Assembly (NCBI GenBank): GCA_903850915.1 | Contig: CAINMV010000012.1 | Span: forward strand, 1-53,972 | Source of the DNA: an uncultured Bacteroidota bacterium | GTDB taxonomy: Bacteria > Bacteroidota > Bacteroidia > UKL13-3 | Direction: 5' to 3' | DNA: 53,972 bases | Translations under genes and position numbers: made by a program | Shown here: positions 1-8,794 of the stretch, one piece after another | Layout: each line of letters starts with the position of its first letter | Position numbering within the stretch: the first letter of the stretch is position 1 | The notes under the pieces: model-generated | Databases searched by the model: none | Told to the model about the DNA's origin: nothing | Seen by the model: only the letters and a program-made list of their open reading frames with translations

Positions 1-1
1 A

Positions 2-1288
2 GACTATCAACTTTTGCTAGATAGCTTGAAACAAGCGATGAGGTCAAACAAAATCAATCTTTCGATCTCCAAAAACTATGAGTTGAATTTTGCAACCTTA
101 AAGGTATCATTACTACAATTGGATAATACCAACTATCTGAATATGATTGATTTAGCTCCATTGAGCCCAAACGGAACTAACAATTACTTCTCCTATCATT
201 ATGCCAAGTCGGAAATGGCGCTGAAAGACATATTAAATAAGTACCAGCTTTTTGGTGGTTTCCGATTGTCGGCCAATTTGGGCGGAGGGTATGATGCTTT
301 TTTTCGATTCGAGAAGAACTACAGGCGCTATATTTTACAGGCCTCGGTTTATTACTACCAGAAACGAAATATTCCGGTGGCAAACAATCAAATTGTGAAA
401 CAGCAGATTCAAAGCACCGCTTTTTCGTATACCTATAAATTATCTAACACCTCGGCATTAAAAGCTGGATTAACCATCATGCCTAGTCAAAATTCCATTC
501 TTTCAACAGAGTGGCAAGGTTTAATCCAACCCAATTTTGTTGCTTTTGTTACCCAAGTCAATGTTGCATATCACTATAATCGCCTGAAAAAATACAACGA
601 TTTCTTGTTTCAAGGAGTAAGTTTTCAATTTGAGCCAATTTGTTATTTTAATAGTTTAACTAGAAATTTTAATTCTGTAATTAAAGGCATCGCCAAATAT
701 TACAAACCGATTTGTAGAAGAATAATATGGAGCAATCAGCTTTTAGTGAACACTTCGCAAGGGAAAGACAAAGTTGCAAGCATACTTGGAGGCGCAGAGA
801 ACTGGATTTTTGCCAGGTATTATGATCAAAATCAGTTACTAGAGCAAATGAATTATAGGTTACGACTTTATGGGGGAGCAGTTCGTGGTTTTCAAGAAAA
901 TGCAAGAAACGGCAACAATAGCTTTTGCCTAAATACTGAATTACGTATTCCTATATCAACTTTCTTTAGTAAATGGCCCACCGATAAGTTCTGGTATCAG
1001 AAGCTGATTATTATTCCATTTGCCGATTTGGGTTCTGCTTGGAATGGATTAAACCTTTTCGATAAGTCCAACAATTACACTTCCCGAGTTTTCGATTTTA
1101 GCACCTCAGCCAATGGAGTAGCGCGTGTAGAGGTGAAAAACCTAAGAAATCCACTTCTAGGAAGTTTCGGTTGCGGAATCAACACCCGCATCATTGGTTA
1201 TAATTTGCGTTTCGATGTTGCCTATGGTATTGAAGATGGACTTTTAAAGAAGCCAATGTACATGCTGAGTTACGGAACCAACTTTTAA
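2..1288 (+). CDS. Omp85/BamA-superfamily outer-membrane protein, C-terminal part (cut by window start)
   Basis: The reading frame is open from the left edge, so this is only the last 428 residues of a longer protein. The C-terminal part reads as a 16-strand-type barrel. It has the Omp85 loop-6 motif VRGF within GGAVRGFQENARN, a penultimate strand resembling RFDVAYGIEDG, and it ends in an aromatic residue (GTNF), as barrel substrates of the BAM machinery do. Omp85 proteins insert or export proteins across the outer membrane. The missing N-terminus could hold POTRA domains alone (BamA/TamA type) or a patatin domain, so the subfamily cannot be decided here. It ends about 45 nt before the promoter-like site of rplK. 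Confidence 0.8.
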   Translation, partial: DYQLLLDSLKQAMRSNKINLSISKNYELNFATLKVSLLQLDNTNYLNMIDLAPLSPNGTNNYFSYHYAKSEMALKDILNKYQLFGGFRLSANLGGGYDAFFRFEKNYRRYILQASVYYYQKRNIPVANNQIVKQQIQSTAFSYTYKLSNTSALKAGLTIMPSQNSILSTEWQGLIQPNFVAFVTQVNVAYHYNRLKKYNDFLFQGVSFQFEPICYFNSLTRNFNSVIKGIAKYYKPICRRIIWSNQLLVNTSQGKDKVASILGGAENWIFARYYDQNQLLEQMNYRLRLYGGAVRGFQENARNGNNSFCLNTELRIPISTFFSKWPTDKFWYQKLIIIPFADLGSAWNGLNLFDKSNNYTSRVFDFSTSANGVARVEVKNLRNPLLGSFGCGINTRIIGYNLRFDVAYGIEDGLLKKPMYMLSYGTNF

Positions 1289-1333
1289 TTTGGCGAATTT
1301 CCGACGGATTTTTTATTTTTCAAACTAATTTTG

Positions 1334-1341
1334 TATCTTCG
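1334..1341 (+). promoter_or_regulatory. Bacteroidota -7 box of the rplK operon
   Basis: TATCTTCG matches the TAnnTTTG consensus with T to C at the seventh base. The same octamer lies before the helicase gene (4042) and the ABC-F gene (6809). No clean TTTG -33 box is visible at the expected distance. The predicted leader of about 150 nt before rplK holds the hairpin listed next. Confidence 0.6.
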
Positions 1342-1345
1342 CAGC

Positions 1346-1367
1346 CCTTTTACAGAAATGTAAGGGG
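1346..1367 (+). promoter_or_regulatory. GAAA-capped hairpin in rplK leader
   Basis: Bases 1346-1354 pair with 1359-1367 (9 bp including two G-U pairs) around a GAAA tetraloop. It begins just after the predicted transcription start. A second, weaker stem can form downstream (1378-1382 with 1405-1409, or 1391-1395 with 1404-1408). L11-operon leaders are commonly bound by L1 in other bacteria, so an autoregulatory role is an inference. No T-run follows, so this is not a terminator. Confidence 0.5.
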
Positions 1368-1494
1368 TGTTGTATGTCTGAAAGTGTGTGTGAATAGGTT
1401 TTGATTCAGATTTCGGCATTATTAATTAGACTGTTACGTTGCTTCCAAAACATATATACAGTAAATTTTAACCAATTAATTAACGCTAAACACA

Positions 1495-1926
1495 ATGGCA
1501 AAGGAGATTTCAGGATTTGTGAAGTTGCAGGTAAAAGGCGGAGCCGCTAACCCAGCGCCACCAATTGGACCAGCATTAGGTTCAAAAGGTATTAATATCA
1601 TGGAGTTTTGCAAGCAGTTCAATGCGCGCACCCAGGATAAAGCAGGGAAAGTATTACCTGTAATTATTACAGTTTATGCCGACAAGAGTTTCGATTTTAT
1701 TATCAAAACTCCTCCGGTGGCTGTGCAGTTGTTAGAGATTACTAAAGCAAAAGCTGGTTCAGACCAATCCAATCGTAAGAAAGTTGGTTCCATTACATGG
1801 GATCAAGTGAAAGCGATTGCAGAAGGTAAGATGGTGGACATGAATTGCTTTACAGTTGACGCGGCAATGAGCATGGTAGCTGGTACAGCTCGTAGTATGG
1901 GTATCAGTGTAACCGGAACAAAATAA
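1495..1926 (+). CDS. rplK: 50S ribosomal protein L11
   Basis: Encodes 143 residues, the normal length for L11, which forms the GTPase-associated centre on 23S rRNA together with L10 and L7/L12. The N-terminal domain carries the conserved proline-rich segment [16 protein letters not shown] (about residues 21-36). The C-terminal RNA-binding domain ends in the conserved GTARSMGI segment. The ATG start is preceded by a long AT-rich leader without a strong Shine-Dalgarno sequence. It is the first gene of rplK-rplA-rplJ-rplL. Unlike the usual bacterial order, no nusG or secE lies immediately upstream. Confidence 0.98.
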   Translation: MAKEISGFVKLQVKGGAANPAPPIGPALGSKGINIMEFCKQFNARTQDKAGKVLPVIITVYADKSFDFIIKTPPVAVQLLEITKAKAGSDQSNRKKVGSITWDQVKAIAEGKMVDMNCFTVDAAMSMVAGTARSMGISVTGTK

Positions 1927-2036
1927 TTGAAATGGTAATTCAGCTTTCGAGTTGATAAATCATTTTCAGTTAAAACGTGGGAGCATCTACCAACAAAAAA
2001 TTAGATGCGTTATTACCAAATTTTAATTCAAGTAAA

Positions 2037-2735
2037 ATGGCAAAAATTTCAAAAAAACGCAAATTAGCGTTAGCTAAAGTAGATGGCAACAAGCTATACA
2101 CGCTTGCTGATGCTACTAAGCTTGTAAAATCGATTTCTTACACCAAATTCGACTCTTCAGTAGATTTAGATGTTCGTTTGGGAGTAGATCCGAAAAAATC
2201 AAATCAAATGGTGCGTGGCACTGTTACTTTACCGCACGGAACAGGTAAAACAATCCGTATTTTAGTATTATGTACCCCCGACAAAGAAGCTGAAGCGAAA
2301 GAAGCAGGAGCTGATCATGTTGGATTAGATGAGTACATTGCTAAAATTGAGAAAGGCTGGACCGATGTCGATTTAGTAATTACGATGCCTTCAGTAATGG
2401 GAAAAGTAGGACGTTTAGGTAAAATTTTAGGACCGCGCAATTTGATGCCGAATCCTAAAAGTGGAACTGTAACGTTAGAAATTGGCAAAGCTGTAAAAGA
2501 GGCAAAAGCAGGTAAAGTAGAGTTTAAGGTAGACAAAACAGGTATCATCCATAATTCAGTAGGTAAAGTATCCTTCACCCCTGAGTATTTGGCTGCCAAT
2601 GCTGTAGAGTTAATCCAAAACTTGGTGAAAGCGAAACCTTCATCATCAAAAGGAACTTACCTGAAATCCATCACCATTAGTAGTACCATGAGCCCTGGTA
2701 TTGCCATTGACACCAAATCAATTCCGGGCATTTAA
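2037..2735 (+). CDS. rplA: 50S ribosomal protein L1
   Basis: Encodes 232 residues, as expected for L1, the L1-stalk protein and a translational repressor in many bacteria. The start chosen is ATG 2037 (MAKISKKRK), which fits the family N-terminus. An in-frame GTG at 1977 would add 20 residues unlike any L1 start. Conserved features include [19 protein letters not shown] and the [20 protein letters not shown] segment around residues 125-145. It lies 110 nt after rplK and 26 nt before rplJ, in the same operon. Confidence 0.97.
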   Translation: MAKISKKRKLALAKVDGNKLYTLADATKLVKSISYTKFDSSVDLDVRLGVDPKKSNQMVRGTVTLPHGTGKTIRILVLCTPDKEAEAKEAGADHVGLDEYIAKIEKGWTDVDLVITMPSVMGKVGRLGKILGPRNLMPNPKSGTVTLEIGKAVKEAKAGKVEFKVDKTGIIHNSVGKVSFTPEYLAANAVELIQNLVKAKPSSSKGTYLKSITISSTMSPGIAIDTKSIPGI

Positions 2736-2761
2736 TTCACAATTTAATTCGTATACCCGAA

Positions 2762-3283
2762 ATGGAACGTAACGAGAAAGATCAAATTATTAGTGAGTTA
2801 AAGCAATTGTTTCAGGATTATCCAGCGTTTTACCTGACCGATACAACGGCTTTAAACTCAAAACAAACAAGCGACTTACGCCGTATCTTGTTTCAAAATA
2901 ATATTAAAATGCAGGTGGCTAAAAACACCCTCATTGAAAAGGCTTTGGAACAATGCGGATTAGATGTTACAGAAATGTGTAGCGTGCTAAAAGGCAATAC
3001 CGCTATCATGTTTAGTAATGACGCTAAAATGCCTGCTAAAATTATCAGAGAATTTCGTAAAAACGCGAAAATCCCTGCATTAAAGGCAGCATGGGCTGAA
3101 CAAACTGTATTCATTGGCGACAATCAATTGCCGGAATTGGAGAAAATCAAAAACAAAAACGAGTTAATCGGAGATGTACTAGGTTTATTGCAATCACCTG
3201 CGAAAAGTGTTATCGGTGCATTACAAGGTGGTGGCCACAAATTATCGGGAATTCTTAAAACGCTTGAAGAAAGAGCCGCATAA
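2762..3283 (+). CDS. rplJ: 50S ribosomal protein L10
   Basis: Encodes 173 residues, the usual L10 length. L10 anchors L7/L12 dimers to the ribosomal stalk base. The N-terminal half is the RNA-binding domain (conserved VAKNTLIEKAL near residue 56), and the C-terminal helix binds L7/L12. The gap to rplA is only 26 nt, too short for a separate L10 leader, so any L10-L12 control would have to act elsewhere in the operon transcript. A 69-nt AT-rich gap precedes rplL. Confidence 0.96.
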   Translation: MERNEKDQIISELKQLFQDYPAFYLTDTTALNSKQTSDLRRILFQNNIKMQVAKNTLIEKALEQCGLDVTEMCSVLKGNTAIMFSNDAKMPAKIIREFRKNAKIPALKAAWAEQTVFIGDNQLPELEKIKNKNELIGDVLGLLQSPAKSVIGALQGGGHKLSGILKTLEERAA

Positions 3284-3352
3284 GCACCCACAAAACAATT
3301 ATTTATTATTCAATTTTTTTATTAATCAAACAAATTTAAATCATTCAATATC

Positions 3353-3724
3353 ATGGCAGACTTAAAATCATTCGCAGACCAGTTAGTAAATCTAACAGTA
3401 AAAGAAGTTAACGAATTAGCTAAAATTTTAAAAGACGAGTATGGCATCGAGCCAGCTGCTGCTGCAGCTGTTGTTTCTGCTGCCCCTGCTGCTGCAGCTG
3501 TTGCTGCTGAGCAAACAGCATTTACAGTAATCTTGAAAAATGCTGGACAAGCTAAATTAAACGTAGTAAAAGTTGTTAAAGACCTTACCGGTTTAGGCTT
3601 GAAAGAAGCTAAAGATTTAGTAGATGGTGCACCAAAACCAGTTAAAGAAAATGTTGACAAAGCTACAGCTGAAGATCTTAAAGCAAGATTGACAGAAGCT
3701 GGTGCTGAAGTTGAAATCAAGTAA
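3353..3724 (+). CDS. rplL: 50S ribosomal protein L7/L12
   Basis: Encodes 123 residues, the normal length. L7/L12 forms the flexible ribosomal stalk that recruits translation GTPases. The N-terminal dimerisation domain (about 1-33) is followed by an Ala/Val-rich hinge (about 34-53) and the globular C-terminal domain with [22 protein letters not shown]. The hinge is encoded by an 18-nt direct repeat at 3456-3473 and 3486-3503. It is the last gene of the operon: a strong intrinsic terminator follows, and no rpoB or rpoC follows. Confidence 0.98.
   Translation: MADLKSFADQLVNLTVKEVNELAKILKDEYGIEPAAAAAVVSAAPAAAAVAAEQTAFTVILKNAGQAKLNVVKVVKDLTGLGLKEAKDLVDGAPKPVKENVDKATAEDLKARLTEAGAEVEIK
3456..3503 (+). 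repeat. Direct repeat in L7/L12 hinge
   Basis: An identical 18-nt block (CTGCTGCTGCAGCTGTTG) occurs at 3456-3473 and 3486-3503. The 30-nt period keeps frame and duplicates part of the Ala/Val hinge. Confidence 0.85.
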
Positions 3725-3745
3725 TTTCTTTTCTTGAGATAATCA

Positions 3746-3779
3746 ATCCCAATCTGATAATTCAGGTTGGGATTTTTTT
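3746..3779 (+). terminator. Intrinsic terminator of the rplKAJL operon
   Basis: A 12-bp stem (3746-3757 with 3762-3773, one G-U pair) with a TAAT loop is followed by a run of seven T (3773-3779). It sits 21 nt after the rplL stop codon. It ends the ribosomal operon where rpoB would normally follow. Confidence 0.93.
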
Positions 3780-4041
3780 CGTTTGAGATTTTTTAACTTG
3801 CTGTTGTAAGGAATTCTTTTCTAGCTAATATTATATATTTTCTGCTTTGTTGTTTTAATGGTTAAATTGAAATGAATCAAATTCTAATTTGAAATCTGCC
3901 TAGCTTTTAGATAATAAATATATATTTAAATAAATAATGAAAAGCAATAATGAATATAATTTTGAGTGTAAGCGTCTAGTGAAATAAAAGAAGACTTGAT
4001 TTAATCTCAACATTTATCCACATAATATCCTCAAATTAGCG
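3780..4041. other. Gene-free AT-rich spacer between rplL and the helicase gene
   Basis: Together with the terminator on its left and the promoter on its right this is a 348-bp gap. It contains only very AT-rich DNA without an open frame, tRNA or repeat that I can support. Confidence 0.6.
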
Positions 4042-4049
4042 TATCTTCG
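4042..4049 (+). promoter_or_regulatory. -7 box of the DEAD-box helicase gene
   Basis: TATCTTCG lies 23 nt before ATG 4073, so the predicted 5' untranslated region is about 17-19 nt. No clear -33 box is seen. Confidence 0.55.
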
Positions 4050-4072
4050 CGTTTTTATAATTATATATACCC

Positions 4073-5902
4073 ATGAATGCATTTGAAGCGATTGGTTTGA
4101 GTGAAGCATTAGTTAAGGCCACGGCCGACTTAGGTTTTGTTACCCCATCCGAAATACAAGAAAAAGCCATTCCTATCCTATTGTCGGGAACAACCGACTT
4201 CGTTGGATTGGCTCAAACTGGAACAGGCAAAACTGCCGCTTTCGGTTTGCCATTATTACAATTAATAGACGCTGACGCAAAATATCCGCAAGCCCTTATT
4301 GTTTGTCCAACACGCGAACTTTGTTTGCAAATTAGTAACGACATCCGCGACTACAAAAAACACATGAGAGGTGTTGCTGTAGAACCTGTTTATGGTGGTG
4401 CCTCAATTATGATGCAAATTAAGGCCTTAAAAGCCGGTGTACAAATCGTTGTAGCCACTCCCGGTCGTTTGATTGATATGATCGAGCGTAAGGCGGTAAA
4501 TCTCGAAAAAATCAAGTACGTTGTGCTTGATGAAGCCGATGAAATGCTAAACATGGGCTTTCGTGATGATATCGAATTTGTGTTGAAAAATGCCATCAAC
4601 CGCGAAAGTATTTGGTTGTTTAGCGCCACCATGCCTACCGAAGTTCGTGCCATTGCAAAGAACTTTATGACCACGCCGAAAGAAATTACCGTTGGTAAAA
4701 AGAACACCGGCAACGTAAATATCGATCACCAATACTATATCACCAGTTCCCAAAATCGATACGAGACGCTAAAACGTCTCATTGATTTTAATCCCGGTAT
4801 GTATGGAATCGTTTTCTGTCGTACTCGATTGAATTGCCAAGAGGTGACTGAAAAATTGGTAAAAGAAGGTTATGATATAGAAGCCTTACACGGCGATTTA
4901 ACACAACAACAAAGAGATAAGGTGATGTTGCGCTTTCGTCAGAAAAGCCTTCAGCTTATTGTTGCTACCGATGTAGCTGCTCGTGGTATTGATGTTGAAG
5001 GTATCACGCACGTAATTAATTACGAGTTGCCGGATGAAATGGAGGTGTATACTCACCGAAGTGGTCGTACTGCTAGAGCTGGTAAAAGTGGGATCTGCAT
5101 CAGTATCCTTCATACTAAAGAAGTAGGTAAAGTGCGTCACCTAGAGCGAATGGTGAATGCTCAATTTCATAAAATGGATGTTCCTTCTGGGAGCGACGTT
5201 TGTCGTAAGCAATTCTTTAATTTTATGGACAAGCTTATCGCAGTTGATGTTACCGAAGGTGAATTTGCAACATATATGCCTGCTTTAATTGAGAAGTTTG
5301 CACATTTAAGTAAAGAGGAAATATTGCAAAAGGTTGCTAGTATAGAATTTAGTCAATTACTGAAATACTACGAAAATGCATACGACTTAAATGCGCGTAC
5401 CGATGGAAGACGTGAAGTAGGAGATACTCGTCACAATGGTTTTTCTAAACTATTTGTAAACTTGGGTTCAAAAGATGGATTTACTAAAGGACAATTCTTA
5501 CAATTCATTTTAGATGAAACTGGCTTGAAGAAAGAGGTTTTAGGCAGAATTGATATCCGTGATATGAACACCTTCTTTGAAGTCGACAGTGAGTCTGCAC
5601 CGCTTATAATTAAAAAGTTCGATGGCGCAGATTTTGAAGGTCGACAAATTCGCATGAACGATGCAGATAGTGGAGGTCCTAAAGGAAGAGTTGGTAGCGG
5701 TAGTAGTAGTAGTAGGGGTGGAAGTAGAGAAGGCTACGGTAGAGATAAGGCTTATTCTGGCGGTGATAGAGGAGGAAGAAGTGGCGGTGGTTATAGTGGA
5801 GGAGGAGGTTACAGTGGCGGAAGAAGTTCAAGCACCTCTGCAGGTTCTCGCAATAAATACGACGACCGTCAGGGTAAAGACGTACAACGTAAAAGAAGAT
5901 AA
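4073..5902 (+). CDS. DEAD-box ATP-dependent RNA helicase with DbpA-type RNA-binding domain and Gly-rich tail
   Basis: Encodes 609 residues. All core helicase motifs are present: Q motif (about 21-34), Walker A AQTGTGKT (47-54), PTREL, TPGRLID, DEAD (153-156), SAT (184-186), VATDVAARGID and HRSGRTARAGK (328-338). A DbpA/CsdA-type RNA-binding fold lies at about 455-530. The last 75 residues are a Gly/Ser/Arg-rich tail ending in KDVQRKRR. This architecture is typical of DeaD/CsdA-like helicases for ribosome assembly and cold-shock RNA unwinding. Its position directly after the large-subunit operon fits that role but it has its own promoter and terminator. Confidence 0.93.
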   Translation: MNAFEAIGLSEALVKATADLGFVTPSEIQEKAIPILLSGTTDFVGLAQTGTGKTAAFGLPLLQLIDADAKYPQALIVCPTRELCLQISNDIRDYKKHMRGVAVEPVYGGASIMMQIKALKAGVQIVVATPGRLIDMIERKAVNLEKIKYVVLDEADEMLNMGFRDDIEFVLKNAINRESIWLFSATMPTEVRAIAKNFMTTPKEITVGKKNTGNVNIDHQYYITSSQNRYETLKRLIDFNPGMYGIVFCRTRLNCQEVTEKLVKEGYDIEALHGDLTQQQRDKVMLRFRQKSLQLIVATDVAARGIDVEGITHVINYELPDEMEVYTHRSGRTARAGKSGICISILHTKEVGKVRHLERMVNAQFHKMDVPSGSDVCRKQFFNFMDKLIAVDVTEGEFATYMPALIEKFAHLSKEEILQKVASIEFSQLLKYYENAYDLNARTDGRREVGDTRHNGFSKLFVNLGSKDGFTKGQFLQFILDETGLKKEVLGRIDIRDMNTFFEVDSESAPLIIKKFDGADFEGRQIRMNDADSGGPKGRVGSGSSSSRGGSREGYGRDKAYSGGDRGGRSGGGYSGGGGYSGGRSSSTSAGSRNKYDDRQGKDVQRKRR

Positions 5903-5925
5903 TTATCTTTTAGAATAACATCACG

Positions 5926-5956
5926 AAGGCTTGGAATTTATTTCAGGCCTTTTTTT
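5926..5956 (+). terminator. Intrinsic terminator of the helicase gene
   Basis: An 11-bp stem (5926-5936 with 5941-5951, with G-U pairs) and a 4-nt loop are followed by a T-run to 5956. It lies 24 nt after the stop codon. Confidence 0.85.
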
Positions 5957-6147
5957 ATATGTATTTATAATCTAATTAAATTTGGAGATACTGCTTATAG
6001 AACTATATATGATAAATATATAATGAAACCCACTAAATATGAAATCTGAGATTGTTGGCTTGTATTTTCTTTAGTTTTGATTTCGATTCTTAATACAACC
6101 ACTTAATATTGATAAGCATTGGCATTGGATTTCTCTAAATTATTGGC

Positions 6148-6651
6148 ATGAAAATTTTTTATTTGTTTCTCTTTTTCTGTACTTTCAAACTAGCAAATTC
6201 TCAACAAACATATAGAGCATCATTAGCTTTTAAGGAGGAGTTTCGGTATATATTAAATAATATTGATGTTAATACCAGTAATCTTGATTCTTTGCTGGCG
6301 CAGTCAGTAGCCGATTGCTCCGACCAGTTTGATACACTTCAACAAATTGAAAGTATTGCAAGTTATATGGGAATAGAGGCCAATCAGCCCATTGGAGGGT
6401 TTGAGCCCAATAAAATAAATGACAATGTTGCTTTTTTGCCTTTCAAAACAGACTCAAACAGTTTGATTAAGGACACGAAGGCCATATCAAGGAATGCCGA
6501 CACATCGAAGTTAACATCATGGAAAATAATGGTACTTATCCCCGAAAAATCAAAGGAACATGGAACGAAAGCCCCCGATGACTCTGATAAAACTTTTGAA
6601 ACGTATTGGCTTGAGTATAGAAATGGCAATTTAACCTTACGCAAATTATAG
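6148..6651 (+). CDS. Hypothetical secreted protein
   Basis: I do not recognise this 167-residue protein. It begins with a clear signal peptide (hydrophobic FYLFLFFCTF, likely cleavage after ANS near residue 18), so it is probably periplasmic or secreted. The mature part is polar, with one stretch IMVLIPEKS, no Cys-based motif and no sorting domain. It stands alone between the helicase terminator and the ABC-F promoter. Codon use looks like its neighbours. Confidence 0.65.
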   Translation: MKIFYLFLFFCTFKLANSQQTYRASLAFKEEFRYILNNIDVNTSNLDSLLAQSVADCSDQFDTLQQIESIASYMGIEANQPIGGFEPNKINDNVAFLPFKTDSNSLIKDTKAISRNADTSKLTSWKIMVLIPEKSKEHGTKAPDDSDKTFETYWLEYRNGNLTLRKL

Positions 6652-6784
6652 TCTGTTTTTTCTAATTCGGTAATCCTGTTGTTTTCATTTTTTTCTGATA
6701 ATAGGTGGCAATTTTAATCTAATTCTTATAAATAGAATTCATAAATTACTAACTATCATTTTTCATAAAATAACAAATCTTAAA

Positions 6785-6816
6785 TTGGCGTATTAGCCTC
6801 TTCTGGCTTATCTTCG
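6785..6816 (+). promoter_or_regulatory. Promoter abutting the ABC-F start codon
   Basis: TTG at 6785-6787 (-33) and TATCTTCG at 6809-6816 (-7) are 21 nt apart, the canonical Bacteroidota spacing. The -7 box ends 4 nt before the GTG start at 6821. A start site at the usual 4-7 nt downstream would make the mRNA leaderless. Confidence 0.7.
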
Positions 6817-6820
6817 CGAT

Positions 6821-8737
6821 GTGATAGCTTTAAATAATATAACATTTGAATTTGGTGGAAGAGTACTTTATAGAAACGCTTCTTGGCACATTCATCCAAA
6901 CGAAAGAATTGGTCTCATTGGCCTCAACGGAACAGGTAAATCAACTTTGTTGCGTGTCATAATGAATGAATATACGATTGCTGAAGGGAATATATCTCGT
7001 CAAAATGGTGTAAAGCTTGGCTTCTTTAATCAAGATTTGTTGAGTTTTGAAACCGAGGATAACATTAAAAATGTGGCTTTAAGTGCATTCGCAAAGGCTT
7101 TACATTATCGCGATGAAATTGAGAAAATGCTCAAAATTATTGAAACCGATTATAGTGATGAAAATTTGCATTCACTAAGCGATATGCAGCATGAGTTTGA
7201 GGTGCTGGGTGGTTATGAAATGGAGCATAAAACTGAAGAGCTTTTAGAAGGCTTGGGTTTTAGCACAGCGGATTTAGCTAAGCCGTTTAAAGAATTTAGT
7301 GGAGGATGGAGGATGCGCGTCATGCTTGCGAAATTAATTCTCGAACATCCTGATTTGTTGATGCTGGATGAGCCTACGAATCACCTTGATTTACCATCGA
7401 TTATTTGGTTAGAGGAGTACTTGAAAACGTATGATGGCACCATCATCGTTGTTTCCCATGATAGATTTTTCTTGGATCGGTTGGTGAATAAGATCGTGGA
7501 GGTGGCGAACCAAAAAATCACCATTTATCCAGGCAACTACACGTTCTATATGGAAGAGAAGGCGCAACGGGATGAAATACAGTTGAATCAATTTGTGAAT
7601 CAACAGCAACAAATACGGCAAACACAGCGAACCATCGATCGCTTTAAAGCCAAGGCCAGTAAGGCATCTATGGCAAAGAGCAAAGAGAAGATGTTGGAGA
7701 AGATGGAAAAAGTAGAAGCACCATCTGCTGCTGCTGCTACCGTAAATTTTGAATTCAGAATTGGAACCAACCCCGGTAGATTGATTTCAAGTTTAGAAAA
7801 TATAAGCAAGCGCTATGGAGAAAAGGTGATACTAGAAACTTCTAACGCGGAGATATTGAATGGCGATAAAATTGCATTAATTGGTGCGAATGGATTGGGA
7901 AAATCTACGGTATTGCGAATGATTGCGAATACGGAATCGTATGAAGGGAAGATTCAAATTGGATATAACGTGATTCCATCATTTTATGCGCAACATCAAT
8001 TGGAAAGCTTAAACCTAACGCACGATATGGTGGAAGAGTTGCAATGGCATGCCCCAAAACGAACGGAGAATGAAATTCGAACGGTATTAGGTTGCTTTCT
8101 TTTTACCGGAGATGAGGTTTTTAAAAAGCTTCGTGTTTTAAGCGGGGGAGAGAAAGCTCGTGTGGCATTGGCAAAAACAATTTTAAGTGATGCTAACTAC
8201 CTTATGCTAGATGAGCCAACAAATCACTTGGATTATCAAAGTGTAAATATATTAACTCAGGCACTTCAGAATTATGAAGGTTCATATATTATTGTTTCTC
8301 ATGATCGCCAGTTTATTCGCGATACAGCGAACAAAATTTGGTGGATTGAAAATCAACAGCTGAAGGAGTATCCTGGAACTTATGATGAATGGCAAGAGTG
8401 GATGCAGAATAGAAGAATAAAAGAAAAAGAACAAGAGAAAAAGAGTGAACCTCAAATTCCTTTAGAAAAAAATCCAATAAAGGAGGCTACTAAAAGTGAA
8501 AATGCGAATGCATTAAGAAAAGTGAAACAAACCTTTGAGCAGTGTGAACAGGAAATTGCGAGAATTGAAAAAGATATTGTGGAGAAGGAAAATGAATTGT
8601 CGATGGAGGCCAACATAAAGGATAAAGCCAAGTTATTAACTATCACAAACACCTACGATACCATAAAACGCGAACTGGCATTAAAGCAAAAAGAGTACGA
8701 GAAGCTCTTCGAACAGATTATGGAATTGGAAGGATAA
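6821..8737 (+). CDS. ABC-F family ATPase
   Basis: Encodes 638 residues from a GTG start. Two ABC domains are in tandem without membrane segments: Walker A GLNGTGKST (34-42) with signature SGGWRMR, then Walker A GANGLGKST with LSGGEKAR. Both have the DEPTNHLD Walker B, and an ABC-F interdomain linker rich in charged residues lies between them. A Lys/Glu-rich C-terminal coiled coil (about 540-638) resembles the Uup/YheS-type extension. ABC-F proteins act on the ribosome in translation or resistance; which subgroup this is cannot be decided by eye. GTG is the only sensible start because the promoter lies 4 nt upstream. Confidence 0.93.
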   Translation: MIALNNITFEFGGRVLYRNASWHIHPNERIGLIGLNGTGKSTLLRVIMNEYTIAEGNISRQNGVKLGFFNQDLLSFETEDNIKNVALSAFAKALHYRDEIEKMLKIIETDYSDENLHSLSDMQHEFEVLGGYEMEHKTEELLEGLGFSTADLAKPFKEFSGGWRMRVMLAKLILEHPDLLMLDEPTNHLDLPSIIWLEEYLKTYDGTIIVVSHDRFFLDRLVNKIVEVANQKITIYPGNYTFYMEEKAQRDEIQLNQFVNQQQQIRQTQRTIDRFKAKASKASMAKSKEKMLEKMEKVEAPSAAAATVNFEFRIGTNPGRLISSLENISKRYGEKVILETSNAEILNGDKIALIGANGLGKSTVLRMIANTESYEGKIQIGYNVIPSFYAQHQLESLNLTHDMVEELQWHAPKRTENEIRTVLGCFLFTGDEVFKKLRVLSGGEKARVALAKTILSDANYLMLDEPTNHLDYQSVNILTQALQNYEGSYIIVSHDRQFIRDTANKIWWIENQQLKEYPGTYDEWQEWMQNRRIKEKEQEKKSEPQIPLEKNPIKEATKSENANALRKVKQTFEQCEQEIARIEKDIVEKENELSMEANIKDKAKLLTITNTYDTIKRELALKQKEYEKLFEQIMELEG

Positions 8738-8794
8738 AACATTATTATTGCATAAGCTTCTTTTTCCCAAAAGTAACAATTTATAAAACCACCA

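Noticed and set aside
1977-2036. N-terminal extension of L1 from a GTG at 1977
   Set aside because: The extra 20 residues have no counterpart in L1, and the family N-terminus starts at ATG 2037.
2736-2761. L10-type leader before rplJ
   Set aside because: The gap is only 26 nt, too short for such a structure.
3322-3720. Long open frame antisense to rplL
   Set aside because: Its Ala/Thr/Ser-rich product mirrors the Ala-rich hinge and biased codons of rplL, and it has no promoter or family pattern.
5661-5918. Second open frame over the Gly-rich tail of the helicase
   Set aside because: The Val/Glu-rich text results from shifted glycine codons of the low-complexity tail.
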